From assembly GCA_029168955.1 (NCBI GenBank), contig JAPDOI010000710.1, positions 240,089 to 304,088 of the forward strand: a stretch of DNA of 64,000 bases. The letters run 5' to 3'. The notes below the pieces were generated by a model. It was not told the origin of the DNA and searched no databases. It saw nothing but the letters and a program-made list of their open reading frames with translations. Within the stretch, counting starts at the first letter, position 1. Each line of letters starts with the position of its first letter. The DNA comes from Aplectana chamaeleonis (taxonomy: Eukaryota; Nematoda; Chromadorea; Rhabditida; Cosmocercidae). The position numbers and the translations under genes are program-made. Below, piece by piece: positions 45,646 through 57,579 of this stretch.

Positions 45646-47319
45646 GTACATCATAAATACATATCCTCAACTTCAAAACATCAAAACCTCAAAATTAACA
45701 TTCGTGTATCGTGTCTCGAGTGCGTGCATATATTGGAATCGTAGACTTCGCATCTTGAAAGCGTGCGTTTATCGGAATGGTATATTGTACCTTAGACTTC
45801 GCGCGCAACTTTTCGCAACGCGCAACGCAACAACCGGCGTCTGAGCGCGCACTCGAGATTAGCACGCGCACAATTCCAATGGGTCATGCCATATCTGATC
45901 TCAATTCACTGCGCACGATGGAAAAGAGCCTCGTAATAGTTTTCGCTGTTTGCTCACACGCTCTGGATTCTCAAAAAGCCGTCGAAACCGCTTTTTCCGC
46001 GGCTTTTTAAATGAACGGGGAAGTCACGATGTGACACGATTGAATCTATTGTTCAGAGCAGAGCGGTCAACTTCAGAGGGGATGTCGCTAAGCGCTTGTG
46101 CGCAAACTTTGACAGTATTTCTCTGTCACACGCTCATTCATGTTTGTCTTGTGTGATCATGCTCGCCGTATTTCCAACTTGTTTTTTCATGTTTATCTTG
46201 TTTCTTCATGTTCATTTCTCCATTTCCTTTGATTGTGCCGCTTGGTGATTCTAATTTATTCAACCACTCATGGCCTGCTGATATCGATCTGCCATGACCT
46301 ACAAGCGCATGTCCTGGTCGACGTGGTTCGCCGCATTTCGTCATCCATATCCACCGGTTAGTAATCCTCTTATTTTCGACGTAGCGATTTTGCATTCTTC
46401 CCCTCCTGTCTTGCTCTTGATCAATGTTTCAGAAAGCTTTTAATTTCGGAAAATTGCCACCTAAATACAAATATTTGGGCGCGAGGGATCGATTGAAGCA
46501 AATTGTTGTAGATTATGCTTCGAATTTCAAAATTTGAAGTCCCTGCCTAACATCCTGTTTCATGGAAATATTGGGAGGTCAAGACAAATAGTCAAAAAGA
46601 GAGTCGAGCGAGTTGTCATCGAAAATGGGGGAGGTTATACTAATTAATTTTCACAACAATCAACAAATTTCTGGTGAGAAAAAGAATTACCTAGTTCTTC
46701 GTTTCAGAAATAGTTTTTGCGTGGAATTACTCATAGAGACAAGAAATGAAAAAATTTTTTAAAGTCTTCCGAAGTATATAATAGTTCATATTTCAGAAGG
46801 AGTAGGTCAAGAGGGTGTTGCTTCTGATTTCGGCGAAGCTTCAGGCCACAACAATAGCGCGATTTTTTGAAATTGGACGTAGAATCTCCTTTTTCATAAA
46901 TGTGTTTTCTGCAACGAAGGTCGCATATCGATTTTCGGTCGATACTGATGGTAAACTGCGTAGCGTCGCTCGTTACTGAAAGTATGATCCCGGCCTTACA
47001 AGTAACGATTTCCAAAATTCTAGTGTCCAAGATTTTCAGAATAATTTCAACAGTATTGGAGGGTATCTCTCTCACCTCTCTCACTCTCAAGCTCACGCTC
47101 TTCCTAACGTACCCGCTCCCCCACCCCACCTCTCCCTCTTTCTCCGTCTTCTTTCATGTACCTTATATGCCTCATTTCTTAACTCTTTTTTTGCATATTT
47201 TACCCGTCCAGATTTTGCTTTCGCGTCTGTTCTTTCATGCCTGGATTCTGATCTATTACGATTAGAATAGTTTGCACTTGAACAAACGTCTTCTCTAAGC
47301 ACATGTCGTGAACGGCATA
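45646..47319. other. Unassigned interior with pyrimidine tract
   Basis: A C+T-rich tract lies at about 47058-47170. A short minus-strand frame at 46138-46395 (NRWIWMTKCGEPRRPGH) resembles nothing I can name. No supported gene. Confidence 0.4.
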
Positions 47320-47453
47320 AGGCCTATGCATAGTCTGGCGGCGAAAGTCGCGCCGCAATGAGGGGAAATAGAGGGCATGCACGGAGCTGCGTAGCCGCTC
47401 TCTATCTTTCATCGCGGCAGCGCGACTTTCGCCGCTCGACTGTGCAGAGGCCT
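47320..47453. mobile_element. Palindromic MITE, about 134 bp
   Basis: AGGCCTATGCATAGTC and CGGCGAAAGTCGCG pair with GACTGTGCAGAGGCCT and CGCGACTTTCGCCG on the other side. TA-rich edges. Confidence 0.78.
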
Positions 47454-47463
47454 ATAATCGAGC

Positions 47464-47889
47464 CTGAGGCGGTATTACGTATCGCGGTGGCGCGCCAGAA
47501 CTAGCGGAAGCGCGCTAAGATGGTCTCAGGGGGTCTGCAGAATTGCAGAGACCGGCGAGTGGTCACCGAGCGTCAGCCGTGACGCTGCCACAAATATGTT
47601 TCCAAAATTATTGTCGCGGCGTCGGTTGCCGCTGGCTGGCAGTGATGTAGGGCCGTCGCGTCGTCAATACACTCTGCGATGCCCCCTCGTCGCCCTTTAC
47701 GCCGCGTCGGTCGCCATCGTCGCCGAAAGTAATCGATATTACATCACCCAGTGCTGTTCGTCGCTGCGAGCAACGCGGCGACTTCAACTCTGCGGACCCC
47801 TTGAGTGTGCAAAGGATGAGACGCCGACGTGCGGTGTATTCCAAAAACGGTGATAGAGCGCGCTACCGCGATTCTTAATACCGCCCCAG
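47464..47889. mobile_element. Foldback element, about 426 bp
   Basis: CTGAGGCGGTATTACG and CGCGGTGGCGCGC pair with the right end (GCGCGCTACCGCG, AATACCGCCCCAG). A nested inner palindrome pairs GTCGCGGCGTCGGTTG and AGTGATGTAGGGC with ATTACATCACCCAGT and GCGGCGAC. Confidence 0.75.
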
Positions 47890-47894
47890 TTTCC

Positions 47895-48720
47895 AAATGA
47901 GACTCGGTAGAAATTTCGTTGCTCTCTCATTGTTACCAAGGAGGGTTCTCGACGGGCCGAGACGTACTGCGAAATGCTCTTCTGAAAAATGTGGAGATTG
48001 GATAGAATAACAATATTGCATATTGGGTTTTCTCAACTGATCATTTGGTAGATGAAAAGACGCCGAAACGAAAATTTAATGCATAAATCTTCTTTAGGTG
48101 GGCACCGTGGCCTTGGTTTTCGGTTCTTGAAAGCGAAAATCGGCTTGGTAGTATATGTGGTGACCCTATCTTTCGTATTTTTCGCACCGTAGGGTAGGGA
48201 GGGTACACGGCAAGAGAATAATCGAGAAAAAAATTCTACCAGATCAATTTGGGTAAAGTTATCCTCTATTTTGGGGTGAAATCTATTTCCGTTCATCGCG
48301 TGCGTCTGCGCGCGTATACTGCGTCTCTTTCTCCACCACATTTTCTCGCTGTCTCTGCCCTCGCTCCGCACGAGCGCGCGAAGGAATACAGCGAATTTGA
48401 CTCTGAAACAAAGGGTACATGTTCTTGATTGAGGACTATACTAGCCTAGTATACCAGCTAGCCGATTTTAGCGTCTGAAAACTCAACAACGCGGTCGTGG
48501 TGACCACTTCGAAAAAACATTAATTCTTCTTGCTTTCGGCATACTTTTTGTTCTACCAAATTGTTGGTTGAAAAGCCCAGATAAAAGATTGTTACTCTAT
48601 CCATCCTCAAGAATTTTTAGAAGAGCATTTCCCAGGACTTCTTGGCTCGATGAAGACTCTCCCTAGTTAGTGCCAACAACATTGGTGATTTATCTCTCCC
48701 TTTTAGATGCTCAGTCTTCG
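47895..48720. repeat. Inverted repeat, about 0.83 kb
   Basis: Left arm 47895-48115 and right arm 48500-48720 are diverged inverted copies: AGAAGAGCATTTCSCAG, TTGTTACTCTATCCA-like, and TTGGTAGATGAAAAG against CTACCAAATTGTTGG. The loop holds copy 1 of the CTCCGCTCCGCAC motif. Confidence 0.65.
48296..48400 (+). repeat. CTCCGCTCCGCAC motif, copy 1
   Basis: A block of about 100 bp with CTCGCTGTCTCTGCCCTCGC and CTCCGCACGAGCGCG. Related blocks are at 48876-49000 and 57580-57700. Function unknown. Confidence 0.6.
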
Positions 48721-48875
48721 TAGTGCACCGCAGAAGGCCACATGAAAATACTAGAGGGAAGCGATTCTTCTCACTTCAGAGGCAAGTTAGAATTACGAGT
48801 GTTTTTTCTGATTTGTCAGGTCCATGTTTTCAATTTTATGATCGGTATCCTCTGGAAAATGTCTCTCACGACTAA

Positions 48876-49000
48876 TGGCGCGAGCGAAACGCGCGATTCT
48901 GTCCCCTCCGTCTTGCATGCGCTCTTTCAGTGTCTCTGGGCTCCGCTCCGCACCAGCACGCGTAGAAATCATGAGAATTTTGAGGTTTTATACCTTTAGG
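48876..49000 (+). repeat. CTCCGCTCCGCAC motif, copy 2
   Basis: GCGCTCTTTCAGTGTCTCTG, then GGCTCCGCTCCGCACCAGC and ACGCGTAGAAATC. Same order as copies 1 and 3. Confidence 0.65.
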
Positions 49001-49320
49001 ACTTATTTTCAATTTAGCGTTATCGATAAGTGTAGGAAGTCGCGTAGATTGTTAGGTAGAGATCACACTTCCGTTGCGACACAATGACATGACATTGGCG
49101 AATGTCAATCGATATCGCGCCAATCCGTGTTTGGAGACGGAGTGCGCGTAGCGAATCGATTAGTGTTTTCCTGTTCTTCTGAGAGATTGTGGCTGACCAA
49201 AATCATTTACGAAGCTGACGATTCAAAATCCAAAATTTCTGGCCGGCTTGAAATGGCTCTAGGGTTGATCCTCTAAAACATTCCCTTAGAATGTTCATGC
49301 GACCGTGGAAAAACTTAGAA

Positions 49321-50403
49321 AACAATTTTGGCACGAGCTTCACTTGTTAGAAAGTCTTCACAGAGAGTCGGGGGGGGTCCGATTTGGCCACGACAGGCTT
49401 CCTAATCGGGTACCTAGTCGAGATGAAAGGAACTTTCGCAGCAGCAGTAGCTGCTCCGAGGAGCACGTGGCCTGTTCGATAGGAATACGTGGCACAGAGA
49501 GACAAAACCATTGCCGCACCCTATTTCCCACGCTGCAGCACGTGGCCTGTTCGATAGGACTACGTAGCGCTGGGGAGGAGGGTTCCACCCCTTCGATGGG
49601 AGCGGGTCTCCCCCAACATGGATACGGTCCAAGTCACGGCCCGCAGCAGGGGGTCACCCCACAGCAGTCCACGACAAAGACATCACCCTCGCCACGGTCG
49701 ACAGCGAGGAAAGCTTCCCTCGTTGAGGACCGTGGTGGAGACCCCTCAGCGGTCAAAAATCGTTCAGAAATTGACTTGTAGTCACCTTTCAGGAGCGGCC
49801 CTGAAAGGCCGATAGCGCTATCTACGGGAACGGGTTCCTTACATACTCAGGGAAACGGGGGGTTCTATTCGGCCACGATAGGCTTTCGACGCGACTACGA
49901 AGCGATTTGACGACGATATGGCCACGTAATTTCCTTGCGCCACGTGGCCTAATGGTCGTAAGGGGCCCGATCCCAAAGAGAGAGCAGTCCGCCTTTGGTG
50001 GCTGCTCCTGGAAGGTGACTACGAGTCACTTTCTAGACGATTTTTGACCCGCTCAGGGGTCTCCCCCACGGTCCTCAGCGAGGGGAGGTCCCTCGCTGTC
50101 GACCTTGGGGAGAGTGATGTCCCTGTAGCGGACTGCTGTTGGGGATGATCCCCTGCTGCGGGCCGTGACTTGGATCGTATCCTTGTTGGGGGAGACCCGC
50201 TCCCATCGAAGGGGTGGAACCCTCCTCCCCAGCGTTACGTATTCCTATCGAACAGGCCACGTGCTCCTCGGAGCAGCACGTGCTGCTGCGAAAGTTCCTT
50301 TCATCTCAACTAGGTACCCGATTAGAAAGCCTATTGTGGCCGAATCGGACCCCCCGACTCTCTGTGAAGGCTTTCTAACAAACGAAATTCGTGCCAAAAT
50401 TGC
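49321..50403. mobile_element. Foldback element, 1.08 kb
   Basis: Arms of about 480 bp (49321-49800) and 390 bp (50010-50403) share long near-identical stretches: AATTTTGGCACGA, GTTAGAAAG, CACAGAGAGTCGGGGG, GCACGTGGCCTGTTCGATAG, CCCTTCGATGGGAGCGGGTC. The left arm is longer because about 80 bp holding GCACGTGGCCTGTTCGATAG is duplicated (49465 and 49540). The spacer is about 210 bp. A 158-codon frame on the left arm has no recognisable domain and is not treated as a gene. Confidence 0.88.
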
Positions 50404-50798
50404 GCCATAGCTAACCGCTCTGCTGCTGACTACGCTTAATTCGAAATGTTGGAGAAAAACTTTTCAAAATGCATCTAGAAGAAACAATTATAAGCCAACA
50501 ACTTGAAAAGGGTGAAATTTCATCTATTCCCTTATTCGCGTCTTGTCATTGTTCCCTCAATCGAATTATCATAATTCGTTGAGATTTGTTTCGATTTTGG
50601 CCGAAATTTCATGAATAGTAAGAAAATTGTCAAAACGCCCGTAATTTGTAATTGCGCACAACCCTTATGATAAGGGCAGAGTGTGGTAAGAGAGAAATAT
50701 CAATGAGGCATAGTTAGGCCCGTGGCTTGCGCATTAAGAAAATGCATCAAGATATCGTCCGCGGCTGCCGAGGGCGGTCGCGGGCGCCGGCCCCCTAA

Positions 50799-51214
50799 GG
50801 CATCTTTCATAGTCCTCGTCGCAAGTGCGGCACGCGCGGGAAGCACAGTGGACTCTGAAAGTTCTTACCGCGCGGGACGAACCTGCCGCCCATCCAGCAC
50901 CGCCATAGCAGCACCGTCCAAACCGCCATGTCGGCTTCACCACCTGAATCAATACACGCTCCTCATTTTGAGTCCGCTCCGACATAAATAATTCTGGGAC
51001 TATCCTACGCTACCGTATAGGGAAATGCAAGCCAGTAATTTCTGTGCATGTCACAGTTGAGGCCCAACTCTATCCCGAATCGCCATCGCGGTGCCACCAG
51101 AGATTTATTAGTTGTTTCCCGCGCGTCGCACGCGTGCCACGTGGGGGGAAAGTTTCACAGCCCATCGCTTATCCAGCGCGTCACACGCTTGCAGTGAGGA
51201 CTATGAAAGATACC
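50799..51214. mobile_element. Foldback MITE, about 416 bp
   Basis: GGCATCTTTCATAGTCCTC on the left and GAGGACTATGAAAGATACC on the right; flanks are TAA (50796-50798) and TTA (51215-51217). Inner arms of CGGCACGCGCGGGAA type. TWA flank and GG ends suggest Harbinger-like origin; the flanks are not identical. Confidence 0.65.
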
Positions 51215-51654
51215 TTATCAATTCATCGAAATTTCTTTTACCGCCTATTTGGAAGAAAATTTCACTCTGATCACAAGAGTGTCTCCAGAATCGCTCAGAA
51301 GTCACTACGAGCGGAGTTATGGCCCCTCAAAGATTCTGAATTTGAACGGCGAGAAGTTCGCGGACGAGTTGTCTCGAGCCTGTCTTTTCTCGTTATTCGC
51401 AGCCATCGTTTTGAAGCAGGTCACAAAATAAAGCCAGACCGGAAACAAGTAGAAGCACATAGATTTGGAAAAAAATCGATCGCGCTTTACTTCCCTATTG
51501 AGACCGGAAGCTTGTCGGTGGGCGTTACCCATTTTTTCTTCCATGGAGGCGGGGTCGACTTTTTCCTTGCTTTTTCTCGCTTATTTGAGCGAAATGAGAT
51601 TCCTCGCTTAGCAGGGTTGCTAAACATGGCGACCGAAGTATAATTTCAAAAAAT

Positions 51655-51825
51655 TTCCCCTGAGCTTGGGCTGTGGCTTTAAACCGCCTGCGCCTAGGAG
51701 AGCGCAGCTGATCAGCTTACTATACCACCAGCCGCCGGTGAGATTTGAACCGCCTGCGCCAGCCGTGGGTGAGATTTGAATGTTCTCGCTTGAGGAAAGA
51801 AGCCACGGACCTAACTGTAAATAGT
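51655..51825. mobile_element. MITE, diverged copy of the 31504 family
   Basis: GCTGTGGCTTTAAACCGCC and GAGGAAAGAAGCCACGGACC flank AGATTTGAATGTTCTCGCTT-like sequence, matching the right arm of 31504-31664. The left arm is poorly conserved. Confidence 0.6.
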
Positions 51826-51969
51826 GAAAACCGGGTACTAAGCGAAATAGAGATGCCCTCAGTTTAAAATGAAGATAATCCATGTACGTCTCGAATAAGA
51901 AACTACAAATTTATCCTCAAATTATATATGACTTACTTGACTTAATCGGTTGGCTTTCGCCTGACGCGG

Positions 51970-52476
51970 TCATTCCGCATCTTCACCGAGGTGTGCCGTC
52001 CTAGTAGTCAGCCGTGTCCATTTTTCACGGTCTTCAGCCACAATTTGAACACATTCCATCCAGCTGTCACTATTCCATTTCCTGCGAAACGGAACATCGC
52101 GCCTGAACTGTCTTTCGATGCCGAGTGACTTCAAATCCTCTTTAACCACATCCGTCCAGAACTTTCGCCTACGCCCAGGTGGCCGTTTCCAGACAGGATT
52201 TGGAAGCATTTTTAAAGCGTGTTGTACGAGACGATCCGGCGTTCTTCTTAGTATATGCCCGAGCAGTCGAAGTCGACTTCTTCCATTGCTGCTTGAGATG
52301 GCGTTAGGAGATGCTGCACCTCCCTCGTGCGTCAAGCGTTGATGTACTGCGTCGATTTCCTTGTAAAGGTCTTCGTTATGGCATACACGCGGCCAGAAAT
52401 ATCCAAGCAAACGCCTAAAAAGCTTCCTCTCCGATGCAATCCAACCTTTCCATCTGCGTTTTCCGGTGCTGCCCAC
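51970..52476 (-). pseudogene. RTE-like C-terminal domain
   Basis: 168 open codons. RLRLLGHILRRTPDRLVQHA, KRPPGRRRKFWTDVVKEDL and TRTAHLGEDAE form the conserved tail seen after the RT in RTE-type LINEs. The first part reads GSTGKRRWKGWIASERKLFRRLL. Confidence 0.82.
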
Positions 52477-52493
52477 GTCTCCGATCCATTACA

Positions 52494-53498
52494 TCATGAT
52501 AGGGCGAATAGCGGATAGGTGAGACGCGCAACTTGGACTTCCTTCGCGATGGTGGTAGACCACAAACACTTGGTTAGAGAATTGAATGCAGACGTAGCTT
52601 TCGCACATCGTTGTCGAATATCCGCTGCATAACTACCATCGTTCTTCAGCAAACAGCCCAAATAAGCGAGAAATCGTCCACCAGTTCGATACGTTGTCCG
52701 TCCACACAAACTCCAGTTGAAGGCCTCTGAGAGACCCACATCTGCGCTTTTCTGCATTTGTCGGGACGAAGACGAAGTCCATAGGCTGCGGCATACTTCG
52801 AAACGAGGTTTACAATCCTTGCAGTTTTGCGTTGTTTTCAGCGAATAACACAATGTCGTCGGCGTACTCCAGGTCGACAAGGAGCGTCCTGATGGTGTTA
52901 GGATCACATCCGCAGGAAACTGTTCTGCAACTCTACGCATGATGTCATCAACGGCGAAGTTGGAAAAGAAAAGGTCCTGCAACGGCCTCCTTGCCTTTAC
53001 TCCTGTTTTTCACCTCGAAAGCTGACGTAAATCCGACAGGTGTACGAACTGCTGCTGTTGTTCCTTTGTTCATGTCCTCGATTAACCGAACATACTTCTT
53101 CCGGGACTCCATCTGCTCGCAGAGCATTGAGCAATCGATCACGATGAGGAGAGTCGAACGCGGCTTCAAAGTCCAAAAAAAGCAAGCTGTAATGGCTTCG
53201 AAAACCCGCTGCCACGATTCAATTACTCTTCTCACGACGAACACTTGGTCGATGGTCGATCTTCCAGGAATCGAAAACCGGCTTGCTCTATCTCTGGTCG
53301 TTCCTTCACGATGTTTGATAAGTCGCTCGAGAATGATCTTCGTTCTAAAACCTTGTACATGACACGAAGTAGAGAGATTCCTCTGTAGTTCTTAGGATCC
53401 GTGACGGATAGCTTCTTGTGAAGAGGTACGATGATCGCATGTCTCCACGAATCGGGTATCCTTTCGCTCATCCATATGGCACGGATGGTGTTGGTCAT
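52494..53498 (-). pseudogene. RTE-like reverse transcriptase region
   Basis: IPDSWRHAIIVPLHKK, NYRGISLLRVMYKVLER, EQAGFR and FLDFEAAFDSPHRDRLL mark early RT blocks. The catalytic EYADDIVLFAENN is encoded at about 52840-52872 in a frame interrupted shortly after by TAA. The frame changes at about 53250, 53000 and 52800. Confidence 0.85.
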
Positions 53499-53499
53499 T

Positions 53500-55050
53500 T
53501 CACGAATCCCCAGACGGAGGAAGAGCTTTCAGCATTTCCAGCAGTGATGTTGTCATCTCCACCTGCCTTTCCATTCTTCATTTTCCGGACACAATCCAAA
53601 ACTTCCAGACTCAGTCGGCGGTTCCTCACTGACATCGTAATGTGCTCTCTGAACATGCGGAGAAGCTCAGGTAGGTAACTGATGGCGCTGGACGATTCAG
53701 TAGTGAACTGAAGTAATCCTTCCATATTGGCAGCGTCGCATCACCAACTGCAACTCCATTGGTAGTGTTCAAGACAGGAGAACATCTCTTCATCTTCCCG
53801 CTATAACTGTCGTCAGCAACGTGTAGAAGCCTTCCATGGATTCTTCTCCTCCCAAGCCTTCTCTCGAACTCCTTAGCTCTTACACGTCCACTCTCGTTCG
53901 CGGTCACTTTGAAGCTGCCGACGCAATCTTCCTCCTCAGACGCTTCTTCCCTCCACGAAGTTTCCTGCAGTTCGAGAGCACATACTCTAAGTTGTAGGTA
54001 GATGTTGTTTCTTCTGAGACGTAGGCGAACTTCTTCTTAGGCTGTACAACCGGGAGTGCTCTCTTTCGAAGCGTCCTGGATGCATTTGACAAAAAGAATC
54101 CGCGTCGCAAAGTTTCTTTCTTAGTCCGTACTCCGATGTGTGAATAGAAACGCGTTGTCGGAAATTCCTTCTGCACTCTTCATCTCTGAGACTTGTCATG
54201 TCAATCCTCTGGAGAGGCTGAGCCCCTCGCTTCCTCTTATGAACTCCTCGCAGTGAAGTTCAACAGAACAGGACGGTGATCCGAATCGAATGCGACATCC
54301 CACACAGCTCTAGATCTTCAGAATGTCCGATACTAAATATTCCTCGTCAGGACATAGTCAAGCTGTAGTTTCAAAGTTGTCATCTTCCGCTTCCGCTGCT
54401 CTTCTGGAGATAGCCGGGCTGGTCCCTGCCACGTAAGCTGATGGCGGCGATGATTCCTCCTTGAATGTCGATGCAATAAAAATCAGACCACTGCGTTCAC
54501 AAAGTCGACAAGGCGGTAGCCATTGTCCGATGTTTCTGCTCCACTGGAGTAGAACCATTTTACCGAGTACTTCGAGTTCTGATCAAGTCCCATCTTCGCA
54601 TTTGCGTCAATCCCCACGACAACAGCATGTTGACAAGGTATCCTGGCCTTTGCAACGTATTGAGTTCCCCTCATAAAACGCATCCTTCGAATTGTCTTCG
54701 GCGGTTTCAGTGGGCGCATGAGCACTCACTATCCACAGATTGAATCCTCTGTGATCCCTGCAGTCGTACGAATGCATTCCGACACGACGTTGAGCCGAAC
54801 TCCTTGACCATACCATTGAAATCCTTCCTTACAGCTATTGCACAGCCTCCCACTCTCCTATCGTCCAGCGTTGCCGCAGTAGATGGTGTACTCTCCGACG
54901 CTGATGACGGGTCTATCAACGAGGCGGGTTTTCCTGCAAAGCAGCAAAACGGTGCATGGAAATAGCTCAGAAGTCTGGATAGCGCAGTTTTTGGATATCA
55001 CTCGACAGCGATCGACAGTTCAGGGTGGCAAGGAATTGTGGCTTGTGGCC
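53500..55050 (-). pseudogene. RTE-like endonuclease region
   Basis: Fragments in successive frames: GGCAIAVRKDFNGMVKEF (about 54850), LWIVSAHAPTETAEDNSKDAF (about 54720), VVGIDANAKMGLDQNS (about 54600) and DSDHRPVLLNF-like near 54270. In family terms these correspond to the central strands and Asn/Asp/His boxes of the apurinic-like endonuclease. The linker to the RT (WKDYFSSLLNRPAPS, NGKAGGDDNITAG) spans 53500-53900. Confidence 0.78.
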
Positions 55051-55289
55051 AAAGACTCCTATGACTCCTAGGTACGGATCCCTAAGGACGGTTATGTGGA
55101 CCAGAATTGCCTTGGTGTGCTGTGGATCTAAGCGACACCTTTATGCAATGTGCAGGGATACTTTCTGCGATATAGTTGTGCACGCTATATCGCTCGAACA
55201 CGTTCCCTATTGTACACTCAAACGTCTGCTGGGTTCAGTAGAAGCTAGGGGCACCAACGAGCAGGTACCAACAAACTTGTATATACACC

Positions 55290-55338
55290 CCCATTATATA
55301 TATATATATATGTAGTATATATATATATATATATATAT

Positions 55339-55425
<87 letters not shown>

Positions 55426-55520
55426 TATCTATATATAACAATATATATATTTATAACTATATATATATATATATATATATATACCTATATATAACTGCTG
55501 TATATATATATATATAAATT
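55290..55520. repeat. (AT)n microsatellite
   Basis: About 230 bp of nearly pure AT dinucleotides with a few interruptions (GTAGTAT, TCACAT, ACTATC, CTATATATAACTGCTG). Directly upstream of the RTE-like LINE's 5' end. Prone to length error and cruciform structure. Confidence 0.95.
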
Positions 55521-56880
55521 CGTCGCTTTGGCAGTGTTTATATGAGGGGACGAAAGACATTCTTCTCAGAAGAACATCGCGATTGACGCCAGCTGTCCAT
55601 GAGGTCCTCAGATTTCCATCTAGTTGAAGTCGGGACCTGCATCACTAATGGTGATTCACTATCAGTGTGATAGGTGTGTATCGAAATTTCAGTAAGGACC
55701 CGTGAGAACTCCCTCTACTCAGACGCCCACACGGACAGCCGTGATTTTGGAATAGAATTTTGATTCCGGAAAAGAGCCGCTTTATTTACTACACAGTTAA
55801 TTTATAGGATGAAACATGATATAATTATCATTTTTTTCTACATCAAATTCTAAAATCTTTTCTTTTGTAGTAATTTGATACTCTCCTTCTTGCAGCATTT
55901 ATCTGGCTAGCTTTCGCCAATAATGGCTTCTCTATACCTTCAAAAATGCAGTAGCATTCATGCTAAGTACAAAGATACGATACGATGACGCTAAAAAGAC
56001 ATACCCACTTCAAAAACTATTGTCAGCTAAGGGTTGGGCGAGCGCTGAAATCGTCGTAGGTGTAACAGGCTTGGAAGACAGTGATCATGCGATAACCTTC
56101 ATTTTCCGAGACTATCTTACTACATCGTTTGCTTGGCCTCCTGAGCGGAGCTGAAATAACAAAATAGTTGGGAAAAACGCGCCAGAAGTACACGAAAAGC
56201 TGTACTCTAATCTCGCCTCTTTACTCTCAGTAGAACTGGTTTGCTAAAGACAATAAAATCTTTTGTGGACCTGGGTTCTTTGGAAATTCTCCACTCTGTT
56301 GCTCCAGTTCTTTCCTTGTAGCCCTAGCTAATCCTGTTTTGTCTGAAATATTCTTCCATTCTAGATTTACCCTATTTTTCACTCAGTGACAAACCGTCAA
56401 GGCAACATGTTCGTACAACGGGACAACTAGCCCAGAACAGGAAAAAATCTCCCACTGAAGTGAGGCGGTTTAGTGGGTTTTTCTGTCGTTTCTTCGCGAT
56501 TACGGTAACAGCCAGTGGCTAACGCAAAGTTTGAAGTCCGGCAAACTCGGAAACGAAAAATCATCGTGGAACACTGCCTTCAAAAAATACATCTAGATGA
56601 ACATCGAAGAGCGTCGTGAATACGGCCTCCTATCCCCACACTCCGAAACATCGAACAATCAGAAGCATAGCTGTGAAAGTGCACCCACTTAACCGATGTC
56701 GGTACTTCACCGACGCTTGATTCATCTACTGAAAAGAAAGATCGTGCAAGCAGAAAAAAAAGTCAGCGACTACGTCCTGAAGCAAACGCAGAGGAGGAGC
56801 TCTGTGATTTGATAGGATTGATCCTTTGATATTAAGCTTACTCCCTCCCTTTGCTCCCTTCCTCTTTCTTAAGATATTTC
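55521..56880. other. Unassigned sequence
   Basis: No supported gene. A short frame at 55960-56154 has no recognisable domain. About 56545-56580 is a direct copy of part of the inverted repeat at 57325-57358 (AACACTGCCTT context). Confidence 0.4.
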
Positions 56881-57358
56881 AAAGGCAGTGTTCACGATAA
56901 AAATTGTGTTTCAGTTTCTAGGAATGGGCAGGGTGGGCAACCGTATCGCTGCTGACGTCGAAAGAACGGCGAGAAACGTTAGAAAAGCTCCAAAAGAGCC
57001 CGAAGTTGCCACTTGAGCGCAAGGCAAACCCTTGAATGCGCATCACACGCCCACCACGAATAAATGAATGCTCGAAATCGTCGGGGATGAGCGATGATTT
57101 CAACCATTAACCCTGTTCCCTTCACCTCAGCCTTTCCTCTTCACTCTGTCAGCTCGCGTAGATCGGCTGCAAAATACGGAGGTTACAAGCCTCGGACAAC
57201 TCGTCCACCATTTTCCTTGGTTCAATCTTTGAGGGACCATAACTCCGTTCCCAAAAGGTCTCGAACGACTTCGCAGACATCATCAGAATCAGCATGGGGC
57301 GCTTCTCAAGATAGGTGGAGAAACAGAAAAACGATTTTCATCGTGAACACTGCCTTTA
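56881..57358. repeat. Inverted repeat, about 0.48 kb
   Basis: AAAGGCAGTGTTCACGAT and TGTTTCAGTTTCT on the left pair with ATCGTGAACACTGCCTTT and AGAAACAGAAA on the right. The right arm includes GGGACCATAACTCCGTTCCC, a phrase also related to 51315-51335. Confidence 0.7.
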
Positions 57359-57579
57359 AGATTAGATTAAGGATGAGAATTACCGTGGTAATTCTCATCC
57401 CTGAATGCCACTGGTGCTCAGAGCAGATCCTACATGACCATCATTGTCGCATGTATTGCCTATAACACCCTGTAAGACATACGACATTCGGCGCTCTCAA
57501 CCCCCTCGCTGACAATCATTTTTGGACTACGTATATCTTTCTACCCTCTATAAAACGTCGTAATTCACATCATTCGATA

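Larger units (their letters stand above)
51940..55050 (-). mobile_element. Decayed RTE-like LINE, near full length
   Basis: About 3.1 kb on the minus strand, from an endonuclease start (TLNCRSLSSDIQKLRYPDF near 55020) to a C-terminal HILRRTPDRLVQHAL domain and a short 3' end (GCCAACCGATTAAGTCAAGT). Domain style and short UTR suit the RTE clade. At least six frame changes and several stops make it inactive. Confidence 0.85.

Noticed and set aside
46138..46395. Minus-strand ORF (NRWIWMTKCGEPRRPGH) as a LINE C-terminus
   Set aside because: The resemblance to RTE-type tails is slight, and no RT lies upstream in any frame.
47058..47170. Pyrimidine tract as a splice acceptor or promoter of a host gene
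   Set aside because: No exon with coding signal follows within reach, so the tract alone does not support a gene.
49305..49781. 158-codon ORF on the foldback arm
   Set aside because: It lies entirely within one arm of an inverted repeat, the other arm does not keep it open, and no domain is recognisable.
51044..51643. 199-codon ORF
   Set aside because: It overlaps the right arm of a foldback MITE and has no recognisable motif; composition is not gene-like.
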